A stretch of DNA of 64,000 nucleotides, taken from Nevskia sp. (GTDB lineage Bacteria > Pseudomonadota > Gammaproteobacteria > Nevskiales > Nevskiaceae). Location: contig NZ_JAKFUM010000002.1 in assembly GCF_021732705.1 (NCBI RefSeq), positions 124,001 to 188,000 on the forward strand. The letters are read 5' to 3'. Position numbers and translations under genes: made by a program. Below the pieces are notes generated by a model. That model saw nothing but the letters and a program-made list of their open reading frames with translations, was not told the DNA's origin and made no database searches. Positions 39,313 to 47,736 of this stretch are shown piece by piece (the stretch's first letter is position 1; each line of letters opens with the position of its first letter).

Positions 39313-39397
39313 GATGACCCTTCCGTGCAGCCGGACCCGGCGCACAGCCCGCCGTCCCGCAGACCCCACCGCCGATTCCCAACAGGAGCAAACGCCA

Positions 39398-39877
39398 ATG
39401 CCAGCCGTCACCACCCCGCCGACCAAGAAGGGCGATTTCTTCGTCGATTACGAACAGAAGGTTTTCGAAGATGTGAAGGCCAAGCCGGGCGAGAAGGCGC
39501 TGGTCACCTTCCACACCGTCGCCTTCGAAGGTTCGATCGGCCTCGTCAACATCCTTCAGGCCAAGCGCCTGCAGCGCAAGGGCTTCGAGACCTCGATCCT
39601 GCTGTACGGCCCGGGCGTGACCTTGGGCATCCAGCGCGGCTTCCCGACCATCGGCGATGAAGCCTTCCCCGGCGCGCAGAACTTCTCCGGCCAGCTGAAC
39701 GCGTTCATGGCCGAAGGCGGCAAGGTCTATTGCTGCCGCTTCGCGCTGCAGATGCTGTACGGCCACGGCGAGCATTCGCTGCTGCCGGGAATCATTCCGA
39801 TCAACCCGCTCGATGTCCTGGACCTGTGCCTGCTGCATCGCGAAGGCGCGTTCGTGATCCACACCTGGACGGTCTGA
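39398..39877 (+). CDS. nitB: NitB, MSMEG_0572/Sll0783-family nitrogen-starvation protein
   Basis: A 159-residue soluble protein, first gene of the Nit1C-type operon. It has a DsrE-like pattern: [40 protein letters not shown], and a conserved Cys pair in [17 protein letters not shown]. The family is strongly induced by nitrogen starvation in cyanobacteria and mycobacteria; its biochemical role is unknown. A good AGGAG ribosome site precedes the ATG. A large hairpin with a T-run separates it from nitC. Nit names follow the Nit1C cluster of cyanide-assimilating Pseudomonas. Confidence 0.92.
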   Translation: MPAVTTPPTKKGDFFVDYEQKVFEDVKAKPGEKALVTFHTVAFEGSIGLVNILQAKRLQRKGFETSILLYGPGVTLGIQRGFPTIGDEAFPGAQNFSGQLNAFMAEGGKVYCCRFALQMLYGHGEHSLLPGIIPINPLDVLDLCLLHREGAFVIHTWTV

Positions 39878-39895
39878 AGCCGGTTTCTTCCTGCC

Positions 39896-39976
39896 CCACC
39901 CGCTGATCGTGCCCGTCGTGACCACGTTCCCCAATGCGTGCGAACGACGCTCGATCAGCCGGGTGGCGGCGTTTTT
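39896..39976 (+). terminator. Attenuator-like hairpin between nitB and nitC
   Basis: Outer arms at 39896-39909 and 39952-39966 pair over 14 bp with a single bulged G. Inner arms at 39914-39926 and 39937-39949 pair imperfectly (CGTCGT/ACGACG and CACG/CGTG). TTTTT follows at 39972-39976 after a short GC stretch. It is probably a leaky terminator or a 3'-end protector that sets nitB above nitC-H. Confidence 0.65.
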
Positions 39977-40022
39977 GCTGCATTGAACTCGCGGCCACCC
40001 GCCCTCCGCCACGGACCCCGCC

Positions 40023-41069
40023 ATGCCCGCCAGAAACATCGTCAGAGTCGCCGCCGCCCAGCTGAATCCGGTGCTCGACTCCGCGACCGGCACCGTCGAC
40101 AAGGTGCTGGAAGCGATCGCCGACGCCGCGCGTGAAGGCGCGCAGCTGATCGTGTTTCCGGAAACGGTGGTCCCGTACTACCCCTATTTCTCGTTCGTCA
40201 CGCCCGCCGTCTCGATGGGCGCGATCCATCTGAAGCTCTATGAACACTCACCGAGCATTCCCGGGCCGGTGACCGATGCCATTGCTGCCGCCGCCAAGGC
40301 GGCCGGCATGGTCGTCGTTCTTGGCGTCAACGAGCGTGACCACGGCACGCTTTACAACGCGCAGGTGATCTTCGATGCCGACGGCACGATGCTGCTCAAG
40401 CGCCGCAAGATCACCCCGACCTACCACGAGCGCATGGTCTGGGGCATGGGCGACGGCGCCGGCCTGAAGGTCGTAGACACCGCTGTCGGCCGGATCGGCG
40501 CGCTGGCCTGCTGGGAGCACTACAACCCGCTGGCCCGCTACGCGCTGATGGCCCAGCACGAGGAAATCCACTGCTCGCAGTTCCCGGGCTCGCTGGTCGG
40601 CCCGATCTTCGCGGACCAGATGGAAGTGACGATGCGTCACCACGCGCTGGAATCCGGCTGCTTCGTGGTCAACGCCACCGCCTGGCTGACGCCGGAGCAA
40701 AAAGCGGCGCAGGCGCCGACGCCGGAGCTGGAAAAAGCCTTCGCCGGCGGCTGCTACACCGCGATCATCACGCCGGAGGGCCGCCACGTGGTCGAACCGC
40801 TGCGCGACGGCGAAGGGCTGCTGATCGCCGACTGCGACCTCAACCTGATCACCAAGCGCAAGCGGATGATGGATTCGGTCGGCCATTACGCGCGCCCGGA
40901 AATCTTAAGTCTGGTGCTGGATTCGCGCGCCACCACCCCCGCATCCGGTCTGCCTGCCGCCACTGCACCGCTGCCGATCACCGTTCAGGACAACGCCGAA
41001 CAGGCGCCGTCCGAGCGCGTCGTTGCGCTTCCATCCGCCACCGACGCCCGCAAAACGGCGCTGCGCTGA
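40023..41069 (+). CDS. nitC: NitC, Nit6803-type nitrilase
   Basis: A 348-residue carbon-nitrogen hydrolase. The catalytic triad is Glu47 ([17 protein letters not shown]), Lys129 ([18 protein letters not shown]) and Cys163 ([19 protein letters not shown]). It belongs to the nitrilase 1C subgroup of Nit1C clusters. In Pseudomonas fluorescens NCIMB 11764 the cluster, including NitC, is needed for growth on cyanide as nitrogen source. Nit6803 enzymes hydrolyse various nitriles in vitro. The last 50 or so residues (Pro/Ala-rich) extend past the core. The in vivo substrate is not settled. Confidence 0.95.
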   Translation: MPARNIVRVAAAQLNPVLDSATGTVDKVLEAIADAAREGAQLIVFPETVVPYYPYFSFVTPAVSMGAIHLKLYEHSPSIPGPVTDAIAAAAKAAGMVVVLGVNERDHGTLYNAQVIFDADGTMLLKRRKITPTYHERMVWGMGDGAGLKVVDTAVGRIGALACWEHYNPLARYALMAQHEEIHCSQFPGSLVGPIFADQMEVTMRHHALESGCFVVNATAWLTPEQKAAQAPTPELEKAFAGGCYTAIITPEGRHVVEPLRDGEGLLIADCDLNLITKRKRMMDSVGHYARPEILSLVLDSRATTPASGLPAATAPLPITVQDNAEQAPSERVVALPSATDARKTALR

Positions 41070-41111
41070 TTCTTGCTTCACCGCATCACCCGTTCACTGC
41101 CGGAGCTGTCC

Positions 41112-42236
41112 ATGGAACCCGCCAACACCTCGCAGTTGCTGACCGAGCTGCAATCGCAGGGGCTGCGTCTGGCCGATGACAGCGCCGGAGCGCCCAGCCG
41201 CCGCGGCGGTGCCGGACCCAGCGATCACAAGGCCGTGACCATTGACGGCCGCACGATCATGGTCCCGGTGCATTCGGCCGATGCGCGTGCGTCCGCGTTC
41301 GAAGTCGGCCTGCCGCGCGCCGATGGCGGCGTCACGCTCAAGCGCAACAGCATTCCGATCAAGGAAATCTCGTTTCCGAAGCAGCCCCGCTTCTACAAGC
41401 TGCAGACCTTCGATGGCGTGCCGTACTGGAAGATCGCGACCCTGCATGGCGCCGACGTGCTGGCGACCACCGTGCTGCAGACCTGCGTGCGCTACGGCCG
41501 CCGCAGCACCTCGTGCCAGTTCTGCGCGATCGGCGAATCGCTGAAGGGCGATCGCACGATCAACCGCAAGACGCCGGAACAGCTCGGCGAAGTGGCGCGC
41601 GCGGCGATGCTGCTCGACGGCATCCAGCACATGGTGATGACCACCGGCACGCCGAACTTCACCGATCGCGGCGCGGAAATCCTGCGCGAAAGCGCGTTCG
41701 GCGTGAAGGCGGCAACCGTCAACCACGCTGGCTTTGCCAGCGGCCTGCCGATCCAGGGCCAGTGCGAGCCGCCGGATGATCCGCGCTGGTACCAGCGGAT
41801 GAAGAACGCCGGCATCGACACGCTCGGCATGCACATCGAAGCGGTGTCGCAGTCGGTGCGCGAGCAGATCATGCCGGGCAAGGCGACGGTCACCGTCGAT
41901 CACTACCTGACCGCGTTCGAGCAGGCGGTCGCCGTGTTCGGTCGCGGCCAGGTGTCGACCTACATCCTGTACGGATTGGGCGACACCCGCGAAGCGGTGC
42001 TGTCGATGAGCGAAAAGCTGATCACGCTCGGCGTCTACCCGTTCGTGGTGCCGTTCGTGCCGATCGCCGGCACGCCGCTGGAAAACCAGCGCTCGCCGGA
42101 TGCCGCGGAGATGCGCGAGCTGCTGGCCCCGCTTGGCAGGATGCTGGTGAGCGGCGGGCTCAAGTCGGCCGAGATCAAGGCCGGCTGCGGCAAGTGCGGC
42201 GCCTGCTCGTCGCTGTCCGCCTACGAGAAGGCCTAA
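41112..42236 (+). CDS. nitD: NitD, MSMEG_0568-family radical SAM protein
   Basis: A 374-residue radical SAM enzyme of unknown reaction. The cluster Cys are spaced C125-X9-C135-X2-C138 (TCVRYGRRSTSCQFCAIG) rather than the usual CX3CX2C. A second Cys set, C359-X2-C362-X2-C365 (CGKCGACSS), lies near the C-terminus and may hold an auxiliary cluster. The ATG at 41112 gives the family start; an earlier non-ATG start is possible. The stop lies three bases before nitE. Confidence 0.92.
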   Translation: MEPANTSQLLTELQSQGLRLADDSAGAPSRRGGAGPSDHKAVTIDGRTIMVPVHSADARASAFEVGLPRADGGVTLKRNSIPIKEISFPKQPRFYKLQTFDGVPYWKIATLHGADVLATTVLQTCVRYGRRSTSCQFCAIGESLKGDRTINRKTPEQLGEVARAAMLLDGIQHMVMTTGTPNFTDRGAEILRESAFGVKAATVNHAGFASGLPIQGQCEPPDDPRWYQRMKNAGIDTLGMHIEAVSQSVREQIMPGKATVTVDHYLTAFEQAVAVFGRGQVSTYILYGLGDTREAVLSMSEKLITLGVYPFVVPFVPIAGTPLENQRSPDAAEMRELLAPLGRMLVSGGLKSAEIKAGCGKCGACSSLSAYEKA

Positions 42237-42239
42237 GCG

Positions 42240-42818
42240 ATGCGCGCCGCCGACTGGATTCCCGCCTGCGCCGCCAGCGAAACCGTCGCCGACTATCGGC
42301 CGGTCGAGTACCGCGTGAAGCTGGCGACCGAAGCCTGGGAACTGCGCGAAGCGCGCGCCTTGCGCCGCGCGGTGTTCTGCGCCGAGCAACGCTTGTTCAA
42401 CTTCACCGATGCCGACGATGTCGATGACGACAAAGCTGCAATCACGCTGGTCGCCGTGTCCTGCATCCACAGCATGTCCGAGGATGTGGTCGGCACGGTG
42501 AGAGTCCACGCGCTCGGCAACGATGTCTGGCAAGGCTCGCGGCTCGCCGTGCGCCGCGACTATCGCGGCCAGGCCTGGCTCGGCAGCGAGCTGATCCACC
42601 TCGCCGTCAGCCTCGCCCATGCGCGCGGCGCGCAGCGCTTCGTCGCCCAGGTCCAGCAGCAGAACGTGGCGCTGTTCGAGCGCCTGCACTGGCGCGCCCT
42701 GGAAGCGATCGAACTGCGAGGGCGACCGCACTGGCGGATGGAAGCGGATCTCGCGCATTACCCGCCGTGCGGAAGTGTCGAGCGCGGCTTCATCACAACC
42801 TTGCGGAGTGCCGCGTGA
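42240..42818 (+). CDS. nitE: NitE, MSMEG_0567/Sll0786-family GNAT acetyltransferase
   Basis: A 192-residue GNAT-fold protein. The acetyl-CoA loop region is LAVRRDYRGQAWLGSELIHLA (R-x-x-x-G-x-A/G pattern). The N-terminal helix EARALRRAVFCAEQRLF resembles autoinducer-synthase-like GNATs that bind a substrate near FCxEQ. Substrate unknown. It starts three bases after nitD and overlaps nitF by four bases (GTGA). Confidence 0.9.
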   Translation: MRAADWIPACAASETVADYRPVEYRVKLATEAWELREARALRRAVFCAEQRLFNFTDADDVDDDKAAITLVAVSCIHSMSEDVVGTVRVHALGNDVWQGSRLAVRRDYRGQAWLGSELIHLAVSLAHARGAQRFVAQVQQQNVALFERLHWRALEAIELRGRPHWRMEADLAHYPPCGSVERGFITTLRSAA

Positions 42819-43819
42819 GCGCGTCGCTGTCGCAATTGATCGCCGCCCTGCACTGCAGCCGCGGGGTTGCCCACAAGCGCGACATCAGTGCCGTGGTTGC
42901 CGCACTCGGCATTGGTGGCGACAGCGCCATCAAGGTCGGCGATGACTGCGCGGCGATCCCTGACCCGTCCGGCGACGGCTGGCTGCTGCTGGCGATCGAA
43001 GGCTTCCTGACCGAGTTCGTCGAGCGCGAACCGCGCTTCGCCGGCTGGTGCGGCGTGATGGTCAATGTCTCGGACATCTATGCGATGGGCGGCCGGCCGA
43101 TCGCCGTCGTCGATGCGATCTGGAGCCGCGATGCCGTGCACGGCAAAGCGATCCTCGACGGCATGGCCGAGGCAGCACGCGTCTACGGCGTGCCAGTGGT
43201 CGGCGGTCATGCCAATGCCCGCGCCGGCCATGAGCAACTGTCGGTGGCGATCCTCGGTCGCGCCAGCGCGCTGCTGTCGAGCTTCGACGCGAAGCCCGGC
43301 GATGTGCTGATCGCCGCCACCGACCTGCGGGGCGGCTATCGCCCGCATTTCTCGAACTGGGACGCCGCCAGCGGCAGCGACCCGGAACGCCTGCGCGGCG
43401 ATCTCGACATCCTGCCGACACTCGCCGAAGACCGGCTGTGCTGTGCCGCCAAGGACATCAGCAATGCCGGCCTGCTCGGCACGCTGCTGATGCTGCTGGA
43501 GTGCTCGAACGTCGGGGCCGAGGTCGATCTCGATCAGGTACCGATGCCGGCGGACGCTGACCCGCTGCGCTGGCTGCTGCACACCTTTCCGAGCTACGGC
43601 TTCCTGCTGGCGGTGCGGCCGAGCAAGGTCGACGACGTGCTGGCGCGTTTCCTCGCGCGCGACATCTCGGCATCCGCCATCGGCCGTTGCACGGCGGCGC
43701 GACAACTCCATCTGACCGACGACGGCGACCGCGCGCTGGCCTGGGATTTCGAGCAGCAACCGCTGATCGGCTGCGCGCCGACGATCGCAGCACCGGTCGC
43801 ACAGCGCCGCGCCGCCTGA
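42815..43819 (+). CDS. nitF: NitF, Sll0787-family AIR synthase-like protein
   Basis: A 334-residue protein of the PurM/SelD/ThiL superfamily that binds ATP. The N-terminal AIRS domain has the metal/nucleotide segment KVGDDCAAIP and MVNVSDIYAMGGRPIAVVDA; the C-terminal domain starts CAAKDISNAGLLGTLLML. Relatives phosphorylate or activate small substrates. It starts at GTG 42815 inside the nitE stop; the in-frame ATG upstream overlaps nitE by 52 bases and is less likely. The Nit1C context supports the call. Confidence 0.92.
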   Translation: MSASLSQLIAALHCSRGVAHKRDISAVVAALGIGGDSAIKVGDDCAAIPDPSGDGWLLLAIEGFLTEFVEREPRFAGWCGVMVNVSDIYAMGGRPIAVVDAIWSRDAVHGKAILDGMAEAARVYGVPVVGGHANARAGHEQLSVAILGRASALLSSFDAKPGDVLIAATDLRGGYRPHFSNWDAASGSDPERLRGDLDILPTLAEDRLCCAAKDISNAGLLGTLLMLLECSNVGAEVDLDQVPMPADADPLRWLLHTFPSYGFLLAVRPSKVDDVLARFLARDISASAIGRCTAARQLHLTDDGDRALAWDFEQQPLIGCAPTIAAPVAQRRAA

Positions 43820-43847
43820 TCACGACCCTTCATCCTTTCGAATCCCG

Positions 43848-44132
43848 ATGCCTGAACTCCGCTTCGAAGTCCGTTGGCCCGATGACACCACGACGCTGTG
43901 CTATTCGCCGTCATCGACGATCCGCGACTACTTCACGCCCGGCCAGCCGTATCCGCTGAAGGACTTCGTGCGCCTGAGCCAGGCCGCGCTGCATCTGGCC
44001 AGCGAGCGCGTGCGTCAGCGTTACGGGTACGCCTGTTCGAGTGCCGCGCACCAGATGTCCGAAATCGAACGGCGCGCCAGCCAATACCAGACCGATCCCG
44101 CCGCGACGGTCACCGTCGTCCGCTTCAGTTGA
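43848..44132 (+). CDS. nitG: NitG, MSMEG_0570-family nitrogen-starvation protein
   Basis: A 94-residue protein of unknown function, the operon copy of the pair. It starts MPELRFEVRWPDDTTTLCYS and ends with a short basic-polar strand. It shares FEVRWPDxT, the CYSPSSTIR block and SERVRQRYGYACSSA with the second copy at 36092. Because the two are so alike, one may be a subunit exchange partner or a regulator of the other. It lies 28 bases after nitF. Confidence 0.93.
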   Translation: MPELRFEVRWPDDTTTLCYSPSSTIRDYFTPGQPYPLKDFVRLSQAALHLASERVRQRYGYACSSAAHQMSEIERRASQYQTDPAATVTVVRFS

Positions 44133-44163
44133 TTGCCGCGCCTCACGCACACCCCTGGAATCC

Positions 44164-45465
44164 ATGAACGCCATGACTCGCTCGCTGCCACCCAACCACT
44201 ACCCCGTCATCGTCATCGGTGGCGGCCAGGCCGGCCTGTCGGCAAGCTGGCATCTGAAGCAGCGCGGCATCGCCCACGTGGTGTTCGAGAAGCAGCGCAT
44301 CGCCCATGAATGGCGCGAGCATCGCTGGGATTCGTTCTGTCTGGTCACGCCGAACTGGCAGTGCACGCTGCCCGGCTTCCCGTATCAGGGCAACGATCCG
44401 TACGGCTTCATGCTGAAGGACGAGATCGTCCAGTACATCGAGGCCTTCGTCGCGAGCTTCGAGCCACCGGTGCTTGAAGGCGTTGCCGTCACCCGCGTCA
44501 GTCAGAACGACGGCGGTGGTTACACCGTGATGACCTCGATCGGCGAGTACACGGCCAATGAAGTGATCGTCGCCAGCGGCGCGTATCAGGTGCCGGTCAA
44601 GCCGGCCAGCGCCGAGCGCCTGCCGCAGACGATGCTGCAGATGCATGCGCCGCAGTACCGGAATGCCGATGCGCTGCCGCCCGGCGCGGTGCTGATCGTC
44701 GGCACCGGCCAGAGCGGCTGCCAGATCGCCGAGGACCTGCATCTCGCCGGGCGCAAGGTGCACCTGTGCGTCGGCGGTGCGCCACGCGCACCGCGCCGCT
44801 ATCGCGGCAAGGATGCCGTCGAGTGGCTGAACCAGATGGGCTATTACGACATCGGAATTCACGAGCATCCGAACAAGGAGCGCGTGCGCTCGAAGTCCAA
44901 CCACTACCTCACCGGCCGTGACGGCGGCCGCGAGATCGACCTGCGCAAGTTCGCGTCCGAAGGCATGGAACTGTATGGCCGGCTCGACGACATTCGCGGC
45001 ACCACGATCACCGTCAAGCCGGATCTGGAAAAGAACCTCGACAGCGCCGACGCGACCCTGGAATCGATCAAGGACAGCATCGACGCCTACATCGCCCGCG
45101 CCGGCATCGACGCGCCGACCGAGCCGCGCTATGTGCCGGTTTGGAAGCCGACCGCCGAGCGCACGGCGTTCGACTTCGCCGAAGCCGGCATCACCACGGT
45201 GATCTGGTGCATCGGCTACAAGGCCGACTTCCGCTGGATCGACGTGCCGGTGTTCGACGGCCGCGGCTACCCCGGGCACGATCGCGGCATCACCACCGTA
45301 CCCGGCCTGTATTTCATCGGCCTGCCGTGGCTGTACACCTGGGGCTCGGGCCGCTTCTCCGGCGTGGCGCGGGATGCCCAGCACATCGTCGATCGGATCG
45401 CGTCACGGCTGCACAGCACGCCGCGGGTGGCGACCGGCCTGAATGCGCTGGCGCTGGGCAGCTAG
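44164..45465 (+). CDS. nitH: NitH, MSMEG_0569-family flavin-dependent oxidoreductase
   Basis: A 433-residue FAD/NADPH enzyme of the flavin monooxygenase type, last gene of the operon. The FAD motif is VIGGGQAGLSASWHL (about 18-32) and the NADPH motif is VGTGQSGCQIAEDL (about 182-195). WREHRWDSFCLVTPNWQCTLPGFPY and GLPWLYTWGSGRFSGVARDA are family-specific. In the Nit1C model it oxygenates or oxidises the pathway intermediate. The glycosyltransferase (MSMEG_0565 type) found in some clusters is not present here. Confidence 0.93.
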   Translation: MNAMTRSLPPNHYPVIVIGGGQAGLSASWHLKQRGIAHVVFEKQRIAHEWREHRWDSFCLVTPNWQCTLPGFPYQGNDPYGFMLKDEIVQYIEAFVASFEPPVLEGVAVTRVSQNDGGGYTVMTSIGEYTANEVIVASGAYQVPVKPASAERLPQTMLQMHAPQYRNADALPPGAVLIVGTGQSGCQIAEDLHLAGRKVHLCVGGAPRAPRRYRGKDAVEWLNQMGYYDIGIHEHPNKERVRSKSNHYLTGRDGGREIDLRKFASEGMELYGRLDDIRGTTITVKPDLEKNLDSADATLESIKDSIDAYIARAGIDAPTEPRYVPVWKPTAERTAFDFAEAGITTVIWCIGYKADFRWIDVPVFDGRGYPGHDRGITTVPGLYFIGLPWLYTWGSGRFSGVARDAQHIVDRIASRLHSTPRVATGLNALALGS

Positions 45466-45485
45466 ACGACGCGGCCGGCCGGCGG

Positions 45486-45971
45486 TCATTCGTCGTACGG
45501 GTCCTTGACCTTCGGCAGGATCAGGTCGCGGGTGCAGAACAGGAACTTCGACACGACTTCGCGGTGCGGCAACGGATGCGGCAGTTCGAAGCGCTCGACA
45601 CCCTTGGCGCGCTTCACTTCGAGGCGCCCGCCGACCGTCGACAGCTCGCGCACGAGCAGCGCGAGGGCATCGTCATCGCCGAGCAGCGCTTCGGCGCGCA
45701 GGGTTTCGCCAGCACGCGGCGCCACCTTCTTCAGCATCTTCGCGGTATCGGCACTCGGCGTGACCAGACGCGCCGAGCGCACGCCGACGCCGGTCACCGC
45801 GAGCGCGGTGACAAAGCCTTCCGGCGTCTCTCGTTTCTCCAGCACGGCGACGAGGCCCTGCGCCGGGTCGTCGAAACGCATCGCGCAGACACCGGGCTGC
45901 GGCGGCTGCAGATCGCGCACGGCAGTGGCGTTCCATGTGACGGTCAGCAGCAGCGAGGCCAGCAGGTTCAT
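45486..45971 (-). CDS. Secreted hypothetical, paralogue of the next gene upstream
   Basis: A 161-residue protein with a short signal-like N-terminus (MNLLASLLLTVTWNATA). It shares with the protein at 46017 the segments GxVTALAVTGxGV, ETLRAEALLxDxDAxALLxREL and ELPHPLP followed by a conserved CxxDL near the end. Both have two Cys at matching places (PGVCAMRFDD and LFCTRDL). No known family was recognised. It is the last of three leftward genes and convergent with nitH. Confidence 0.65.
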   Translation of the reverse strand: MNLLASLLLTVTWNATAVRDLQPPQPGVCAMRFDDPAQGLVAVLEKRETPEGFVTALAVTGVGVRSARLVTPSADTAKMLKKVAPRAGETLRAEALLGDDDALALLVRELSTVGGRLEVKRAKGVERFELPHPLPHREVVSKFLFCTRDLILPKVKDPYDE

Positions 45972-46016
45972 CGGATGCTCCGAAAGGAAGTGGCGTGTCG
46001 CGCGTCGGCATCCAGC

Positions 46017-46478
46017 TCAGGGCTGGACCAGATCGCCGGCGCAGTTCAGATAGCCGCCGGTGACGTCGCGCGGCAGCGGATGCGGCAGTTCATGATGACT
46101 TTCGGTGCCGTTCCGCGAAACGGTGAGCTGGCCGCCGGCCACCGCCAGATCGCGAATCAGCAGCGCGCCGGCATCGCGATCTTCCAGCAGTGCTTCGGCA
46201 CGAAACTGTTCGGTGGCGCGCGCCGCGACGGGCTGCAGCACTCGCGCGCTATCGACGCTGGCGGTCTGCAGCCGCGCGTCGGTGACTCCGGCACCGGTGA
46301 CCGCCAGTGCGGTGACGATGCCTGTCGGCGTCACGCGCTTCTCGATCAGCAGTGACAGGTCGGCCGCGGCGTCGTCGTAGCGGATCACGCAGGCCACCGG
46401 CATCGACGATCCGGGCTGCCGGCCGAGATCGGCAATCGCCTGCGCCTGCCAGGCCGCCAGCAGCACGGCCAGACTCAT
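46017..46478 (-). CDS. Secreted hypothetical, paralogue of the next gene downstream
   Basis: A 153-residue protein. MSLAVLLAAWQAQA is a likely leader. The Cys pair (VACVIRYDD, LNCAGDL) and the ELPHPLP motif match the protein at 45486, so the two arose by tandem duplication. The start ATG overlaps the stop of the upstream hydrolase by four bases, so both are translated together. Function unknown. Confidence 0.7.
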   Translation of the reverse strand: MSLAVLLAAWQAQAIADLGRQPGSSMPVACVIRYDDAAADLSLLIEKRVTPTGIVTALAVTGAGVTDARLQTASVDSARVLQPVAARATEQFRAEALLEDRDAGALLIRDLAVAGGQLTVSRNGTESHHELPHPLPRDVTGGYLNCAGDLVQP

Positions 46479-47392
46479 GGCGTGCCGAGCCGCTCGTGGA
46501 ACGCGAGGAAGGCGTCGAGTACGGCCTCCGGCGCTTCGGTCTGCGGGTAGTGGCCGATGGTCGGCAGCAGCACGATGTCCGGATTCGGGATCAGCTCGCG
46601 GTAGCGCTCGGCCATGTGCGCGCCGGAGATCGGATCGAGGGCGCCGTCGATGAAGCGGCGTGGCACGCCGGTGTGCTGCAGCGCGCCGACCCAGCGTTCG
46701 CGGTTCGCGCGGCGCTCCGGGATGTAGCGGATCAGCCGGTGCATGTTGCGCTGACCGCGGTTGAAATCGATCGTGCGCCAGAACGCCCGCAGTTCCTCGG
46801 TCGACGGCTTCGTGTCCGGTCCGAACACGGCCGAGAACTTCGGCATGAAGTTCTGCTCGGTGGTCAGCCACGAGATCAGCGGCCCGATCGGCGACAGCAG
46901 CAGCTTCTGCACGCGTGCGGCCCGATGGGTTTCCGGAAACAGGCCGCCGTTCAGGAGAACCACGGACTGCAGGATCAGCGAATCGTCGCCGCGGGCGCGA
47001 CGGTCCTCGTGCCGCGCGATCAGTTCCTGCGCGACGGTGTCGCCGTAGTCGTGGGCGAAGATGTGGAATCGGGTGATGCCGCGCGCACGCAGCAGCGATT
47101 CGAACAAGTCGGCCTGGTCGAATATGGAGTAGTGGTAACCGCGTGGCTTGGCAGAAAACCCGAAGCCGATCATGTCCGGCGACAGCACGCGGGCGAAGCG
47201 CCGCTGCAGTGCCGACCACAGTGGCTGCCAGTCGAACGACGAGGTCGGAAAGCCGTGGATGCAGATCAGCGTCTCGCCGCCGGCAGCGGTCGGGCGGCCG
47301 GCTTCGGCGAGAAAGACTGTGTGGCCCCGGTGGTCGACCTGCCTCCCGGCGCGCTGCCACGCTTCCAGTCGCTGCAAATGACTCATCGACAT
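46475..47392 (-). CDS. Alpha/beta hydrolase, epoxide hydrolase/dehalogenase-like
   Basis: A 305-residue alpha/beta hydrolase. The oxyanion segment is CIHGFPTSSFDW, and the nucleophile elbow HDYGDTV has Asp, as in epoxide hydrolases and haloalkane dehalogenases. The acid lies in IDGALDPISG and the catalytic His in PTIGHYPQTEAPE. A cap domain spans about 150-240. The ATG at 47392 or 47386 gives a normal length. It leads a three-gene leftward operon. Substrate not readable. Confidence 0.88.
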   Translation of the reverse strand: MSMSHLQRLEAWQRAGRQVDHRGHTVFLAEAGRPTAAGGETLICIHGFPTSSFDWQPLWSALQRRFARVLSPDMIGFGFSAKPRGYHYSIFDQADLFESLLRARGITRFHIFAHDYGDTVAQELIARHEDRRARGDDSLILQSVVLLNGGLFPETHRAARVQKLLLSPIGPLISWLTTEQNFMPKFSAVFGPDTKPSTEELRAFWRTIDFNRGQRNMHRLIRYIPERRANRERWVGALQHTGVPRRFIDGALDPISGAHMAERYRELIPNPDIVLLPTIGHYPQTEAPEAVLDAFLAFHERLGTP

Positions 47393-47736
47393 TCCTGATC
47401 GCGGGCGCCCGACCGCCGGGCGCTCGCGGCACTGTACCGGTCGTCGACCCTGATCGCGAATGGAACGTCACCGTGCACCGGAATTGGGCGCGCGGACGCG
47501 GTGCTGCGCGGAATCGGTTCATTTCCGAGCGACGCGAAGTGGAGACCACGCGTCGCTCCAGTCGGCGTCAACGTAACGTTCAAGCGCCTTCTATGCGCTT
47601 GTTTACATTGCTTAACGAATCTGTAATAACTCGCGTACGGGTGATTGGGCTGCTCGGGTGGGGCAGCCGAAAGGGACACGTCGACGACCACGATAAGGTC
47701 GCGGCGCTTATCAATTTTTCTTAGTTCGGGGGTTAC
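47393..47736. promoter_or_regulatory. Divergent spacer upstream of second TonB receptor
   Basis: A 344-base AT-richer region. An inverted repeat CAAGCGC-N7-GCGCTTG lies at 47581-47601. Just after it, TTGTTT (47600-47605) and TGTAAT (47622-47627) are 16 bases apart and may form a sigma-70 promoter for the receptor. No Fur box was recognised. Confidence 0.4.

Larger units (their letters stand above)
38408..39397. other. 990-base regulatory region between porin and nit operon
   Basis: No gene is supported in this stretch. It is unusually long for this genome and more AT-rich at 38505-38560 and 38660-38710. It holds two sigma-54 type promoters (outward in both directions), four or more TGATCGCA-like boxes and an inverted repeat at 38671-38703. 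Open frames here on both strands have no family character. Confidence 0.6.

Noticed and set aside
38896-39426. A 176-codon minus-strand frame in the porin-nit spacer
   Set aside because: It overlaps the nit promoter and has no family features or ribosome site; the regulatory reading of the region is better supported.
45486-46478. The two paralogues as one gene split by a frameshift
   Set aside because: Each has its own leader, Cys pair and stop, and they align over their full length, so tandem duplication explains them better.
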